Shown: piece after piece, positions 14,952-23,393 of the stretch
How the letters are laid out: each line of letters begins with the position of its first letter
Numbering within the stretch: the first letter of the stretch is position 1
Origin: CAXMQS01 sp964195995
GTDB taxonomy: Bacteria > Actinomycetota > Acidimicrobiia > Spongiisociales > JAOTWH01
NCBI GenBank assembly: GCA_964195995.1
Contig: CAXMQS010000049.1
Span: 1-64,000 of the forward strand
DNA length: 64,000 bases
Reading direction: 5' to 3'
Translations under genes and position numbers: made by a program
Notes under the pieces: model-generated
Seen by the model: the letters and a program-made list of their open reading frames with translations, nothing else
Databases searched by the model: none
What the model was told of the DNA's origin: nothing

Positions 14952-16043
14952 CTAGCGACACACGGCGGCATTGGCGGGATACGGATTGACCGCGGACCCT
15001 CCGCCGGGATGGATCTGGAAGTGAAGGTGAGGGCTTCCCCCTCTGGCGTTGCCCGAATCCCCGAGGTAGCCAACGACCTGCCCAACGCCAACGCGGTCGC
15101 CGGTTTCCAGGCCATTGGGCCAACCGTCGAGATGGGCGTAGTAGAAGTTGGCGCCGTAGTCGGAGTTCAGCCAGACGCTGATGCCACCGAGGCCGCTGTT
15201 GGCTAGACGAACCGTCCCGTTGGCTACGGCGAGCAGGTTGGTGCCTCGCGAGTTGAACATGTCGTTGCCCTTGTGGCGGCGGCCGCCGGAGCGAGGAAAG
15301 CCCCAGTCGTTGATGAAGCTGGCGCCACCCTGCACAGGGCAGATGAATCCGGGAAGTGCATTGATGGAGACGCCGGCGGCAGCGCCAGATAGGCGAGCGA
15401 GCTCCGCGAGGCGCTGCCGGCGACGCTCGTCCTCGAGGGCCTTCAGGGCGATTCGGTATTCGGTGTCGGCCTCTTTCACCTCGGCGTCGGCCGCGGCGTA
15501 CAGATCGTCGAGGCGGGAGACGAGACCTTCGGCCGTTGCCCGAAGCTCGGCAACGCGCTCCTGATCGACCACCAGAGTCTCTCGCAGCCGCTCCATCTCT
15601 CGCTGCGTCGCCTGTAGCTGGTCGGACACCGCGATATCACGGGAGGCAGCCCGATCAAGCACCTCCTGGCTGGTGATGAGGTCGTTGAAGGAATCGACCT
15701 CAAAAAGGAAGTCGAGCACTCCGGTGCCCCCGTTCATGTAGGCCTGGCGGGCCCTGTCCTGCGATAGCTCCTTAAGGACACGAGCCTCGGCCTCGTAAGA
15801 CTCGACGCGGTCGTAAAGCTGGGTGACCTTGTAGGTCAGCTCGGCGAGCTCGGCGGTGACCGTCTGGTATTCCTGGACGGCGAGGTCGAGCTCGCTGAGC
15901 ACGAAGGTGCGCTCGGATCTGGCAGAGTCCAGGGCGCGTCGAGTCTCATCGACCTGCGCCTGTGTCTGCGCCAGCACTCCGGGCGTCGCGAAGAGCACTG
16001 AGAGGAGCAGAATGAGGCTGAGCGCGCGGATGCGTCGTTTCAT
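14952..16043 (-). CDS. Secreted M23 peptidoglycan endopeptidase with coiled coil
   Basis: A 363-residue protein. Signal peptide: KRRIRALSLILLLSVLF to about residue 27. A long coiled coil (about 30-215) precedes a C-terminal LytM/M23 domain with the metal ligands in RHKGNDMFNSRG (HxxxD) and GGSPHLHFQIH (HxH). This architecture resembles EnvC and NlpD-like cell-separation regulators, but the zinc ligands are intact, so it may be an active hydrolase. The start at 16043 is chosen for its signal peptide; the open frame extends far upstream without protein-like sequence. Confidence 0.88.
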   Translation of the reverse strand: MKRRIRALSLILLLSVLFATPGVLAQTQAQVDETRRALDSARSERTFVLSELDLAVQEYQTVTAELAELTYKVTQLYDRVESYEAEARVLKELSQDRARQAYMNGGTGVLDFLFEVDSFNDLITSQEVLDRAASRDIAVSDQLQATQREMERLRETLVVDQERVAELRATAEGLVSRLDDLYAAADAEVKEADTEYRIALKALEDERRRQRLAELARLSGAAAGVSINALPGFICPVQGGASFINDWGFPRSGGRRHKGNDMFNSRGTNLLAVANGTVRLANSGLGGISVWLNSDYGANFYYAHLDGWPNGLETGDRVGVGQVVGYLGDSGNARGGSPHLHFQIHPGGGSAVNPYPANAAVCR

Positions 16044-16132
16044 GCCAGAGACGCAGGGTACAGGGTGCCTGATTAGACCGAAAGCCACCCAACGGATATC
16101 GGAAACGCCAGCGAAAGCCTTAGGCGGTACCC

Positions 16133-16927
16133 CTAGGCGGTAAGCGTCACCATGGCGAGCCAGAAGATCCCAGCAGCCAGCAGCGGGCCATCCATGAGGC
16201 TCAAAGCACCGGGGGACTCCTCGGTGAGGCTGATGGAACCGCGGCGCAGCAGAGACCCGGCCGTCTGACCCGCCACCAAACCGCCGGCTGCCGCCACCGA
16301 GGCCACGAAGACGGGAGACAGCTCGATCGAGGAGGTCAGACCAGCAAGTAGCCCAACCGCGGCGGCGGCAACGAGGACGGCGATATTGGGGTCGAAGAGC
16401 GCAAACCGAACTTGAAGCCACCTCGCCACCAAGCTGGCAACGAGAGCGGCCGCCACCACGGCCAGGAAGACGTTGACCTCGATGTCCCAGCGCATGCGCA
16501 GCAAGGTGAGAGCACCGGCCCCGGTGGACCCGACGATGATGGCAAGACCGGTCGCCGCCAGGTCATCGAGCGTTCGGTGCTTCTTCTCGAAGATGGTGAA
16601 TGCCAGGACCAGGGCGAGGCCGCCAACGGTGGCCACAGCGAAGCCCTCGAAACCCCATCGATAGGCGCCCCAGGCGCTAGCGACTGGCGCCAAGACGACG
16701 GGCAACGCATTGATGGAGACGTTGGCGTTTGCCGAGTTCTCGGTGAGATCCCAAGCCCACAACGCGACCACCCCGACCACGACGACAACGAATGCTCGCA
16801 AGCCGCTGACGTTGCCGACGAACAGGGCCACCAGCAGCATGGTGGTGAGGACCGACTGCAGCGTTACCGGGCTATCGAGCGACAACAGTGCCTGGCGCGA
16901 GTCGTCTGTGAACTCTGGCTGAGTCAT
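16133..16927 (-). CDS. Multi-pass membrane protein, unrecognised
   Basis: A 264-residue protein with about eight predicted membrane segments; the first begins near LQSVLTTMLLVALFVGNVSG. A loop containing FEKKHRTLDDLAATGLAII and a C-terminal domain GLVAGQTAGSLLRRGSIS are notable, but I recognise no family signature. The ATG overlaps the stop of the MaoC-like gene by 4 bases, so the two form an operon. Confidence 0.65.
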   Translation of the reverse strand: MTQPEFTDDSRQALLSLDSPVTLQSVLTTMLLVALFVGNVSGLRAFVVVVVGVVALWAWDLTENSANANVSINALPVVLAPVASAWGAYRWGFEGFAVATVGGLALVLAFTIFEKKHRTLDDLAATGLAIIVGSTGAGALTLLRMRWDIEVNVFLAVVAAALVASLVARWLQVRFALFDPNIAVLVAAAAVGLLAGLTSSIELSPVFVASVAAAGGLVAGQTAGSLLRRGSISLTEESPGALSLMDGPLLAAGIFWLAMVTLTA

Positions 16928-17757
16928 CTGATATCCATTGCTCCCGACATGACGATGGCACCGTCAGGACGGCTCGTCTCGAAAAGATAGGTACCCGCGT
17001 CGTCTGACTCCCACACCGTGGTCTCCAGGTCTAACCCGGGGAAGACCATATCGGTGAAACGGACTCGAAGTCCGGTGACTCCGGCCAGGTCTCCCCCGGC
17101 CAACTGCTCAACCAGACCCCCGGCCACCAGCGACAGCGTCCCCAGACCGTGGTTGATGACACCGGGAAGGCCGACGGCGGTGGCGACGTCATTGTTGAGG
17201 TGGACGGGATTGTGGTCGCCGGAGGCTTCGGCGTAAGCGGTTGGCATGTCGACATCGACCTGCGAGGTGTAGTTGACCCTCTCGGTCGTCTTCTGCGGCG
17301 CGAGCTTCGGAGTCGACTTGGCGCGCTCGGCACCACTGCCGGCACCTCTCACGAAGATCGTCGCAAGTGCCTCGAGGACCGGTGATCCGTCTGGCCGAGT
17401 GGCGGTGGTCTTGGAGACGAAGGTGGCACCCTTGCCCTTGTCCTCGACGCTCTCGAGCATCGGCGTGATCACCAGCTTGTCACCGGCGCGGATGACGTCG
17501 TGGTAGCGGAACTCCTGCTCGCCGTGAAGGATCATCAGGGGGTTATCGACGCCAAGCTCGGGGTCGGAGCCAACCCGTCCCATCGCCTCCCACCCGGGGA
17601 CGACACCGAAGATCAGAGAAGCCACCTGGTCGGGCCCCGGCTGATGACGTGGGTTGGGGTCGCCGGAGGCGTCGGCGTACGCAGCGATCTGCTCCGCCGT
17701 GATCGTGACCTCGGTGGACTCATAGACCTTGCCCGCAAGGTCGAAATTCAGCGCCAA
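16924..17757 (-). CDS. MaoC-like double hot-dog enoyl-CoA hydratase
   Basis: A 277-residue protein with two hot-dog folds. The N-terminal half (YADASGDPNPRHQ) lacks the full hydratase motif; the C-terminal half has YAEASGDHNPVHLNNDVA, with the Asp/His dyad of R-specific hydratase 2 enzymes, then GLPGVINHGL. It likely hydrates 2-enoyl-CoA thioesters. The TTG start at 17757 is preceded by GGAGG. Divergent from the HisC-like gene. Confidence 0.82.
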   Translation of the reverse strand: MALNFDLAGKVYESTEVTITAEQIAAYADASGDPNPRHQPGPDQVASLIFGVVPGWEAMGRVGSDPELGVDNPLMILHGEQEFRYHDVIRAGDKLVITPMLESVEDKGKGATFVSKTTATRPDGSPVLEALATIFVRGAGSGAERAKSTPKLAPQKTTERVNYTSQVDVDMPTAYAEASGDHNPVHLNNDVATAVGLPGVINHGLGTLSLVAGGLVEQLAGGDLAGVTGLRVRFTDMVFPGLDLETTVWESDDAGTYLFETSRPDGAIVMSGAMDIR

Positions 17758-17839
17758 CTCGGTTTCCTCCGCGGTCTTCTCCGCTCCGGAGGCGAGGTTA
17801 GCGACGGTGCGTGGTGGTACGCCATTGGCCGGGTTCGCC

Positions 17840-17845
17840 TAACCT
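17840..17845 (+). promoter_or_regulatory. -10 element of leaderless aminotransferase gene
   Basis: TAACCT is 13 bases before the ATG at 17853, in the 95-bp gap between the divergent MaoC-like and HisC-like genes. It favours 17853 over an open frame start at 17811. Confidence 0.45.
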
Positions 17846-17852
17846 CGACTCA

Positions 17853-18926
17853 ATGCCCCGATTCCGCGATGATCTCGACCGCATAGCGGCCTACAAGCCG
17901 GGAACGCCTATCGAGGAGGCGGCTCGCCAGCTGGGCATGGACGACATCGTCAAGCTGGCTTCCAACGAGTGCCCCCTTCCTCCGTTCCCAGAGGTGCAGC
18001 AAGCCATCGCCAAGGCCGCAGCGACGGCGCACCGCTACCCGGACAACGACGCATCCGAGCTTCGTGCCGAGGTGGCCAAGTTCCTCTCGGTACCCCAGGA
18101 ATCGATCGTCTTCGGGACCGGCAGCGCCTCGCTGATGATGATCTCAGCGTTCGCATTTGGCGGCCCCGGACGCAGCATTGCCTATGGCTGGCCCAGCTTC
18201 GGCCTCTACCGCATCGCTGCCCGCACCAGCTTCTCCACTGAGATCGAAGTCCCGCTCACAGGCGATCACCGCTACGACCTCGAGGCGCTGGCCGAGGCCA
18301 TTCGGCCCGACACCTCACTCGTGTACCTATGCAATCCCAACAACCCGACCGGCACCTACGTACCGCTGGCAGCTGTCGCCGATTTCATAGACGCCGTACC
18401 CGACGATGTCGCGGTGATCGTCGACGAGGCGTACTACGAGTACGTGCAAGCACCGGACTTCGGAACCGCGCTGCCTATCGCTCTCGAGAGGGACAACGTG
18501 TTGGTCGCCCGCACCTTCTCCAAGGTCTACGGCCTCGCCGGCCTGCGGGTCGGTTATCTGGTCGGCGACCCGGCGACCATCTCCGAGCTGCGTCGGGTTC
18601 AGGTTCCCTTCTCGGTGTCGACGGTGGCACAGGCGGGAGCGACGGAGGCATTGCAGCATCAAGAGCGAGTGGCCGACCGCGTCCACGCCAACGCTGCAGC
18701 CCTCAAGGTCTTCGCCGATGAGCTCTCATCGCGCGGCTACGAATTCGCCGATAGCCAAACCAACTTTGTCTACATGCACCCAAGGGACCGCTCCGAAGAC
18801 TTCCTCGCAGCCATGGCTCACAATGGCATCGTCGTCCGGCCCTTCGGTCAGGGCTGGATCCGGGTCACCTTTGGCTCGGAGCAAGAGAACGCTCGGTTCT
18901 TCGCGGCCCTCGACGAAGTCGGCTAG
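17853..18926 (+). CDS. hisC: Histidinol-phosphate/aromatic aminotransferase
   Basis: A 357-residue fold-type I PLP aminotransferase: LASNECPLPP, VYLCNPNNPTGTY, VIVDEAYYEYV, and the PLP-lysine motif RTFSKVYGLAGLRVGY. Length and motifs fit the HisC/aromatic aminotransferase group. It is not in a his operon, so it may act on aromatic amino acids; the neighbouring tyrosine-degradation genes are consistent with that. Confidence 0.85.
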   Translation: MPRFRDDLDRIAAYKPGTPIEEAARQLGMDDIVKLASNECPLPPFPEVQQAIAKAAATAHRYPDNDASELRAEVAKFLSVPQESIVFGTGSASLMMISAFAFGGPGRSIAYGWPSFGLYRIAARTSFSTEIEVPLTGDHRYDLEALAEAIRPDTSLVYLCNPNNPTGTYVPLAAVADFIDAVPDDVAVIVDEAYYEYVQAPDFGTALPIALERDNVLVARTFSKVYGLAGLRVGYLVGDPATISELRRVQVPFSVSTVAQAGATEALQHQERVADRVHANAAALKVFADELSSRGYEFADSQTNFVYMHPRDRSEDFLAAMAHNGIVVRPFGQGWIRVTFGSEQENARFFAALDEVG

Positions 18927-18932
18927 CGGTCT

Positions 18933-19034
18933 TTGGTCGAGATCGTGCCGTACAACGACGGCTGGCCTGACGAGTTCCAGGCCATCGCCGGGCTCTACCT
19001 GGCCGCGGTGGGATGGGCCAAGGAGGTTGGGTAA
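18933..19034 (+). pseudogene. Remnant of a GrpB-family (UPF0157) gene
   Basis: After the aminotransferase stop the frame reads LVEIVPYNDGWPDEF, then QAIAGLYLAAVG and a TAA stop, 33 residues in all. The first half matches the conserved N-terminus of GrpB-family proteins, normally about 170 aa. The rest of the domain is not in any frame up to the convergent gene at 19108. I read it as a truncated remnant; a chance match cannot be excluded. Confidence 0.45.
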
Positions 19035-19107
19035 CAGCAACAACCAACCGACGTCTGATTCTCCCCTGTTCGGTACTCCGAACCTTCGCCGATGGCTCGA
19101 ACCGTGC

Positions 19108-20409
19108 CTAGCCCTCTTCTGCAGGAAAGATCGTGCCCTTGACCTCGCCGAAGCCGATCCTCGGTCGGCCGTCGCCACCGCAGCGGCCTCGCATCACAAC
19201 GGTGTCGCCGTCTTCGAGGAACGTGCGACTGGCACCGCCGGCCAGCTCAATGGGGATATCGCCGTTCCAGGTCAACTCGATCAAGCTCCCGTAGCTTCCT
19301 GCATCAGGGCCGGAAACCGTTCCCGAGGCGAGCAGGTCTCCGGGGCGCATAGCAGCACCGTTGACCGTGGCGTGTGCCAGCTGCTGGGCGGCAGTCCAGT
19401 ACATGTCGCGGAAGTTCACCCTCGAGATGATCTCGGGATCTCGTTCGTGCTCCATCATCTCGCGAGTGAGGAAGCCGACTTCCAGGTTCAGGTCGAGGCC
19501 CCAATCCTCTTCTGTCATCAGGTACAGCTGGACCGGGGGATCCTGTTCCGGGGCCGGAACCCGAAATGGCGCCAGCGCGTCCATGGACACCACCCAGGGC
19601 GCCACCGAGGTGGCGAAGGACTTGCCGAGGAAGGGGCCGAGCGGCTGATACTCGAAGGCCTGGATGTCGCGGGCCGACCAGTCGTTGACCAGCATCATGC
19701 CGAAGATGTGATTGTGGGCGGCATCGGCACGGATGCGTGACCCCAAGTCGTTGCCAACGCCGACGACGAACCCAACCTCCAGCTCGAAGTCGAGTTTGCG
19801 GGTCGGGATCCACTGTGGTGGAGCGTCTCCCAACTTGACCTGACCGCGGGGTCGAACGATCGGCGTGCCGCTCGCCACGATGGTGCCGGACCGCCCGTGG
19901 TAGCCGACAGGTAGATAGCGCCAGTTCGGAAGCAGTGGCTCGCCGTCGGGCCGGAACATCTTTCCGAGATTGGTGGCGTGTTCGAGAGAGGAGTAGAAGT
20001 CGATGAAGTCCGCGACGGCGAAGGGAAGCAGCATCTCCGTCTCGGGCTGCGGAACGAGGGCTTTCTCGGCCAACCCCCAGGTATCGCGGATCTCTCTGTT
20101 GTCGAACGACAACAGCTCGGACACCCTTCGTCTGACCGCCTGCCACGTCGGCCTGCCCAGGGCCATGAACTGGTTGAGCGTCGAGTGGGCGAACACACCC
20201 CACGGCAGAGCCGCGTGCTTGTCGAAGAGGCCGGCGTCGGCGATGACATCTAGGTCGAGGATGCGGTTGCCGATGGCGACGCCGGCCCGAGCCCTATCGC
20301 CCGGCCGCCGGAAGATCCCATACGGCAGGTTCTGAATCGGGAACTCGGACTCCACAGGAACGGGGACCCACGAGCCAAGACCAGGGTCGATCGTTGGGTC
20401 CTCGATCAC
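19108..20409 (-). CDS. fahA: Fumarylacetoacetase
   Basis: A 433-residue enzyme for the last step of tyrosine degradation, cleaving fumarylacetoacetate to fumarate and acetoacetate. An N-terminal domain is followed by the metal-dependent hydrolase core: YSSLEHATNLGKMFRP, LPVGYHGRSGTIV, KLDFELEVGF, MLVNDWSARDIQAFEYQPLG and GDLLASGTVSG. The GTG start overlaps the upstream conserved unknown in GTGA. Confidence 0.95.
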   Translation of the reverse strand: MIEDPTIDPGLGSWVPVPVESEFPIQNLPYGIFRRPGDRARAGVAIGNRILDLDVIADAGLFDKHAALPWGVFAHSTLNQFMALGRPTWQAVRRRVSELLSFDNREIRDTWGLAEKALVPQPETEMLLPFAVADFIDFYSSLEHATNLGKMFRPDGEPLLPNWRYLPVGYHGRSGTIVASGTPIVRPRGQVKLGDAPPQWIPTRKLDFELEVGFVVGVGNDLGSRIRADAAHNHIFGMMLVNDWSARDIQAFEYQPLGPFLGKSFATSVAPWVVSMDALAPFRVPAPEQDPPVQLYLMTEEDWGLDLNLEVGFLTREMMEHERDPEIISRVNFRDMYWTAAQQLAHATVNGAAMRPGDLLASGTVSGPDAGSYGSLIELTWNGDIPIELAGGASRTFLEDGDTVVMRGRCGGDGRPRIGFGEVKGTIFPAEEG

Positions 20410-21320
20410 GGGAGCATCCCAAGCTCAACGAGGTCCGCAACGGGCTCTTCGAAGTCGCAACTGCCGTACCCAACGAACCCGGCTGCCCTCGAAGATGTGA
20501 TCGAGTCCTCCCTGAAAGCGCGACCTCGCCAACTGAAGCCCGACCGACTAACGGCGAAGGAACTGGGGTCGTCGTCGGTGAGGATGTCGACCAGATCGTC
20601 TCTCCCCTCGAAGGCACTCAGCGAGGCGGCGAGGATGTTGAGGAAGCCGTGATGGACGAAGCCGGTGTCGTCCGCAACGTGACGAACCGGGTGATGGAGC
20701 CCTGCCGTGCACTTGAAGGGCAAGCTGCGGGCCACGCAGCCAACGATGAAGGCGGCGACGCGGTCCGGCGATGGAAACTGGTCGGCGGTCTCCCCACCGC
20801 ACCGCAACTTGGCGCCGATGGCGACATCTCGTTGCCGGCGAGCCGCGGCGATGGCATCGATCGGCAGTTCGTCGGGGGGCATCTCGAAGAAGGCGACGGC
20901 GCCCATGGAGGCGAACTCGACGGAGGCATCTCCGACGTCGATATCTGCGGGTTGTGATGGCAGCTTGGCCTCGACGAGCTCAACGGAGCTCGCCGTCGCC
21001 ATCTCCGCCGAGTAGCCAGCAATGGCACGGTGCGTCTCTCTGAACGAAGGGAACTCGCCAAGGTCGGCGATAACGCTGAGACGCCACGGCCCTTCGCCGG
21101 CCGACATCGAGCTCGACAGCTCCGAACCGAGCTCCTCGAGCCGAGAAGCGGGGACGATGAAGCGATCGACAATCCAGTTGAAGGAGGACCGCCTGCTGGC
21201 GCGAAAGCCGGCGACGGCACCCGCCATGTCAAGACTGGCAGGGGGGAAGAGCCCGGCGTAGTCGATAAGGCCACCGAAGACGATGCGCCTTGCATCCTCG
21301 ATGTTGACCGGGGTGCTCAC
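20406..21320 (-). CDS. Conserved unknown co-transcribed with fahA
   Basis: A 304-residue protein without signal or membrane segments. Alternating strands and helices and the motif LPFKCTAGLHHPVRH near residue 205 suggest a TIM-barrel-like metal or phosphate-binding protein, but I cannot name the family. It is the first gene of a two-gene operon with fahA and starts with a leaderless GTG. A homogentisate dioxygenase would be expected here, but this is too short and lacks that enzyme's cupin motifs. Confidence 0.65.
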   Translation of the reverse strand: MSTPVNIEDARRIVFGGLIDYAGLFPPASLDMAGAVAGFRASRRSSFNWIVDRFIVPASRLEELGSELSSSMSAGEGPWRLSVIADLGEFPSFRETHRAIAGYSAEMATASSVELVEAKLPSQPADIDVGDASVEFASMGAVAFFEMPPDELPIDAIAAARRQRDVAIGAKLRCGGETADQFPSPDRVAAFIVGCVARSLPFKCTAGLHHPVRHVADDTGFVHHGFLNILAASLSAFEGRDDLVDILTDDDPSSFAVSRSGFSWRGRAFREDSITSSRAAGFVGYGSCDFEEPVADLVELGMLP

Positions 21321-21326
21321 CGGCTG

Positions 21327-21332
21327 AGGCTA
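21327..21332 (-). promoter_or_regulatory. -10 element of the leaderless fahA operon
   Basis: TAGCCT on the minus strand, 12 bases before the GTG at 21320. It lies 32 bases from a plus-strand TACACT (21364-21369), the likely -10 for hpd, making this a compact divergent promoter. Confidence 0.5.
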
Positions 21333-21387
21333 CCGCCACCGTCCACCTCCAAGGGGCGCTGGGTACACTTGCCCCAGGGAGGTGCCA

Positions 21388-22503
21388 ATGGACAACGAGA
21401 CACTCGAACGAGCCAAGGATCACGCCGCGATGGACCCGTTCCCCATCAAGGGGTTCTCCTACCTCGAGTGGTACGTCGGCAACGCCTACCAGACGGCCCA
21501 CTTCCTGCGGACCGCCCTCGGCTTCTCCGTGATCGGCTATCGCGGGCCCGAGACCGGTGTCCGCGACGTCGTCTCCTACCTGTGCGCCTCCGACCAGATC
21601 CGCTTCGTTGTCAGCGCCGCCCTCAGCCCCGACCACCCGATCGCCGAGCACGTCAAAGAACACGGTCCAGGCGTCCACGATGTCGCCTTTGCAGTACCGG
21701 ACGCGGCCGCCGCCTACGAGATGGCCACGGCCCGAGGTGCCGAGTCTGCCTACGAGCCCATGATCCTCGAGACGGAACGCGGCAAGGCGCAGATGGCAGG
21801 CATCAAGGCCTACGGCGAGACCATCCACTCGCTCGTCACCCTTGACGGCGAGCTGCCCGACTTCGAGCCCCGCAACGACGAGCTGGCCAAGTGGACCGGC
21901 CTCAAGTTCGTCGACCACGTTGTCGCCAATGTCGACTGGGGCCAGATGAACCGCTGGGTCGATTACTACGCGCAGATCTTCGGCTTCACCATGCTGCGCC
22001 ACTTCGACGACGAGGACATCTCGACGGAGTATTCGGCGCTCATGTCGAAGGTCGTGTGGGACGGAACCGGCATCATCAAGCTGCCGATCAACGAGCCGGC
22101 CGAGGGAAAGAGGAAGTCCCAGATCCAGGAGTACGTCGAGTTCTATCGAGGCGCCGGGGTCCAACACATCGCTATGGCCACAGACAACGTCCTCGACACG
22201 GTTGAGCAACTGCAGGCGAACGGCCTGGACGTGCTGGCGGTACCCGCCACCTACTACGACGATCTGCGCAAGCGCATGCCGGATCTCGATGTCGACTGGG
22301 ACCGCATGGAAAAGCTCAAGGTCCTTGCCGACGAAGACGAGGGCGGCCAGCTACTTCAGCTGTTCTCCAGGATGCTGCAGGACCGCCCAACAGTGTTCTT
22401 CGAGTTCATCGAGCGCCGCGGCGCAACCGGGTTCGGCGAAGGCAACTTCAAGGCACTGTTCGAGGCGATCGAGCGGGAGCAGGCGCTGCGGGGCAACCTC
22501 TGA
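21388..22503 (+). CDS. hpd: 4-hydroxyphenylpyruvate dioxygenase
   Basis: A 371-residue non-haem iron dioxygenase converting 4-hydroxyphenylpyruvate to homogentisate. Two VOC-like domains are visible: LEWYVGNAYQTAHFLRTALG, then the catalytic domain with iron ligands in FVDHVVANV, GVQHIAMAT and VFFEFIERRGATGFGEGNFK. GGGAGG precedes the ATG at 21388. It is divergent from fahA and overlaps the next gene by 4 bases. Confidence 0.95.
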   Translation: MDNETLERAKDHAAMDPFPIKGFSYLEWYVGNAYQTAHFLRTALGFSVIGYRGPETGVRDVVSYLCASDQIRFVVSAALSPDHPIAEHVKEHGPGVHDVAFAVPDAAAAYEMATARGAESAYEPMILETERGKAQMAGIKAYGETIHSLVTLDGELPDFEPRNDELAKWTGLKFVDHVVANVDWGQMNRWVDYYAQIFGFTMLRHFDDEDISTEYSALMSKVVWDGTGIIKLPINEPAEGKRKSQIQEYVEFYRGAGVQHIAMATDNVLDTVEQLQANGLDVLAVPATYYDDLRKRMPDLDVDWDRMEKLKVLADEDEGGQLLQLFSRMLQDRPTVFFEFIERRGATGFGEGNFKALFEAIEREQALRGNL

Positions 22504-23393
22504 GCCGCAGCATCGAGATCGTCGAGGTCGGGCCTCGCGACGGCCTGCAGAGCGAAGCCACGATCCTCCCGGTAGCCGATCGTGTCGAACTCATCGGCCA
22601 GTTGGTGGAAGCCGGAGCAACTCGCATCGAGGCCGCCAGCTTCGTTCATCCGACCAAGGTGCCACAGATGGCGAATGCCGAAGAAGTCGTCGCGGCCCTC
22701 CCCGACCTGAACACCGTTACCTACATCGGCCTCGTGATGAACCACCGCGGGCTGGAGCGAGCGTTGGAGACCAAAGTTGGCGAGGTGAACTTCGTCGTCC
22801 CGGCGTCCGACGGTTACGCCAAATCCAACCAGGGCATGACCACCGACGCTGCTGCTGACATGGCGGCAGAACTCATAGGCACCGCTCACGACGCCGGTCG
22901 CAAGGCGGGGGTGACGATCTCGGTGGCCTGGGGCGACCCATACGACGGCCGGGTGTCCATCGACAGGATCACGGAACTGGCCAGACGGCTGGCCGAAGCC
23001 GGCGCCGACGACCTGGTACTCGGCGACACCATCGGAGTCGCCGTGCCGGCATCCGTACGCGAAGTTGTTGATGCGGTTCACCATGTGTCCGGTGGTGCCC
23101 CCATCCGTTGCCACTTCCACAACACGCGCAACACCGGCTACGCCAACGCCATCGCCGCCATCGATGCCGGTGTCAGGGGGCTCGACGCCGCGGTCGGCGG
23201 ATACGGCGGCAGCCCTTTCACTCCCGACGCCGGCGGCAATATCGCCACCGAGGACGTCGTGCACATGCTCGACGGCTCGAGCATCGCCACCGGCCTCGAC
23301 GCCACCAAGCTGATCGAGGTAGCGCAGTGGCTGTCTGCCAAGTTGGGCTCGCCTCACAAATCCATGCTGCCGCAGGCCGGCGTTTTCCCGTGA
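22500..23393 (+). CDS. HMG-CoA lyase-like protein with CTG start
   Basis: A 297-residue HMGL-like TIM barrel: the N-terminal IEIVEVGPRDGLQ with the catalytic Arg-Asp, GADDLVLGDTIG, and the metal-binding IRCHFHNTRNTG and GGNIATEDVVHML. The cysteine of the HMG-CoA lyase G-x-x-G-C-P motif is serine here (Ser238 in GGYGGSPFTPD). No ATG, GTG or TTG exists upstream of 22602, and starting there would delete the catalytic N-terminus; a CTG at 22500 forms a CTGA overlap with the hpd stop, so I use it. It may be a different retro-aldol or Claisen lyase. Confidence 0.82.
   Translation: MSRSIEIVEVGPRDGLQSEATILPVADRVELIGQLVEAGATRIEAASFVHPTKVPQMANAEEVVAALPDLNTVTYIGLVMNHRGLERALETKVGEVNFVVPASDGYAKSNQGMTTDAAADMAAELIGTAHDAGRKAGVTISVAWGDPYDGRVSIDRITELARRLAEAGADDLVLGDTIGVAVPASVREVVDAVHHVSGGAPIRCHFHNTRNTGYANAIAAIDAGVRGLDAAVGGYGGSPFTPDAGGNIATEDVVHMLDGSSIATGLDATKLIEVAQWLSAKLGSPHKSMLPQAGVFP

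Noticed and set aside
20406..21320. Homogentisate 1,2-dioxygenase
   Set aside because: Only 304 aa, no cupin histidine/glutamate iron motif; the family is about 430 aa.
22356..23357. 333-aa minus-strand open frame across hpd/lyase genes
   Set aside because: Covers two well-supported plus-strand enzymes; composition is that of an antisense frame.
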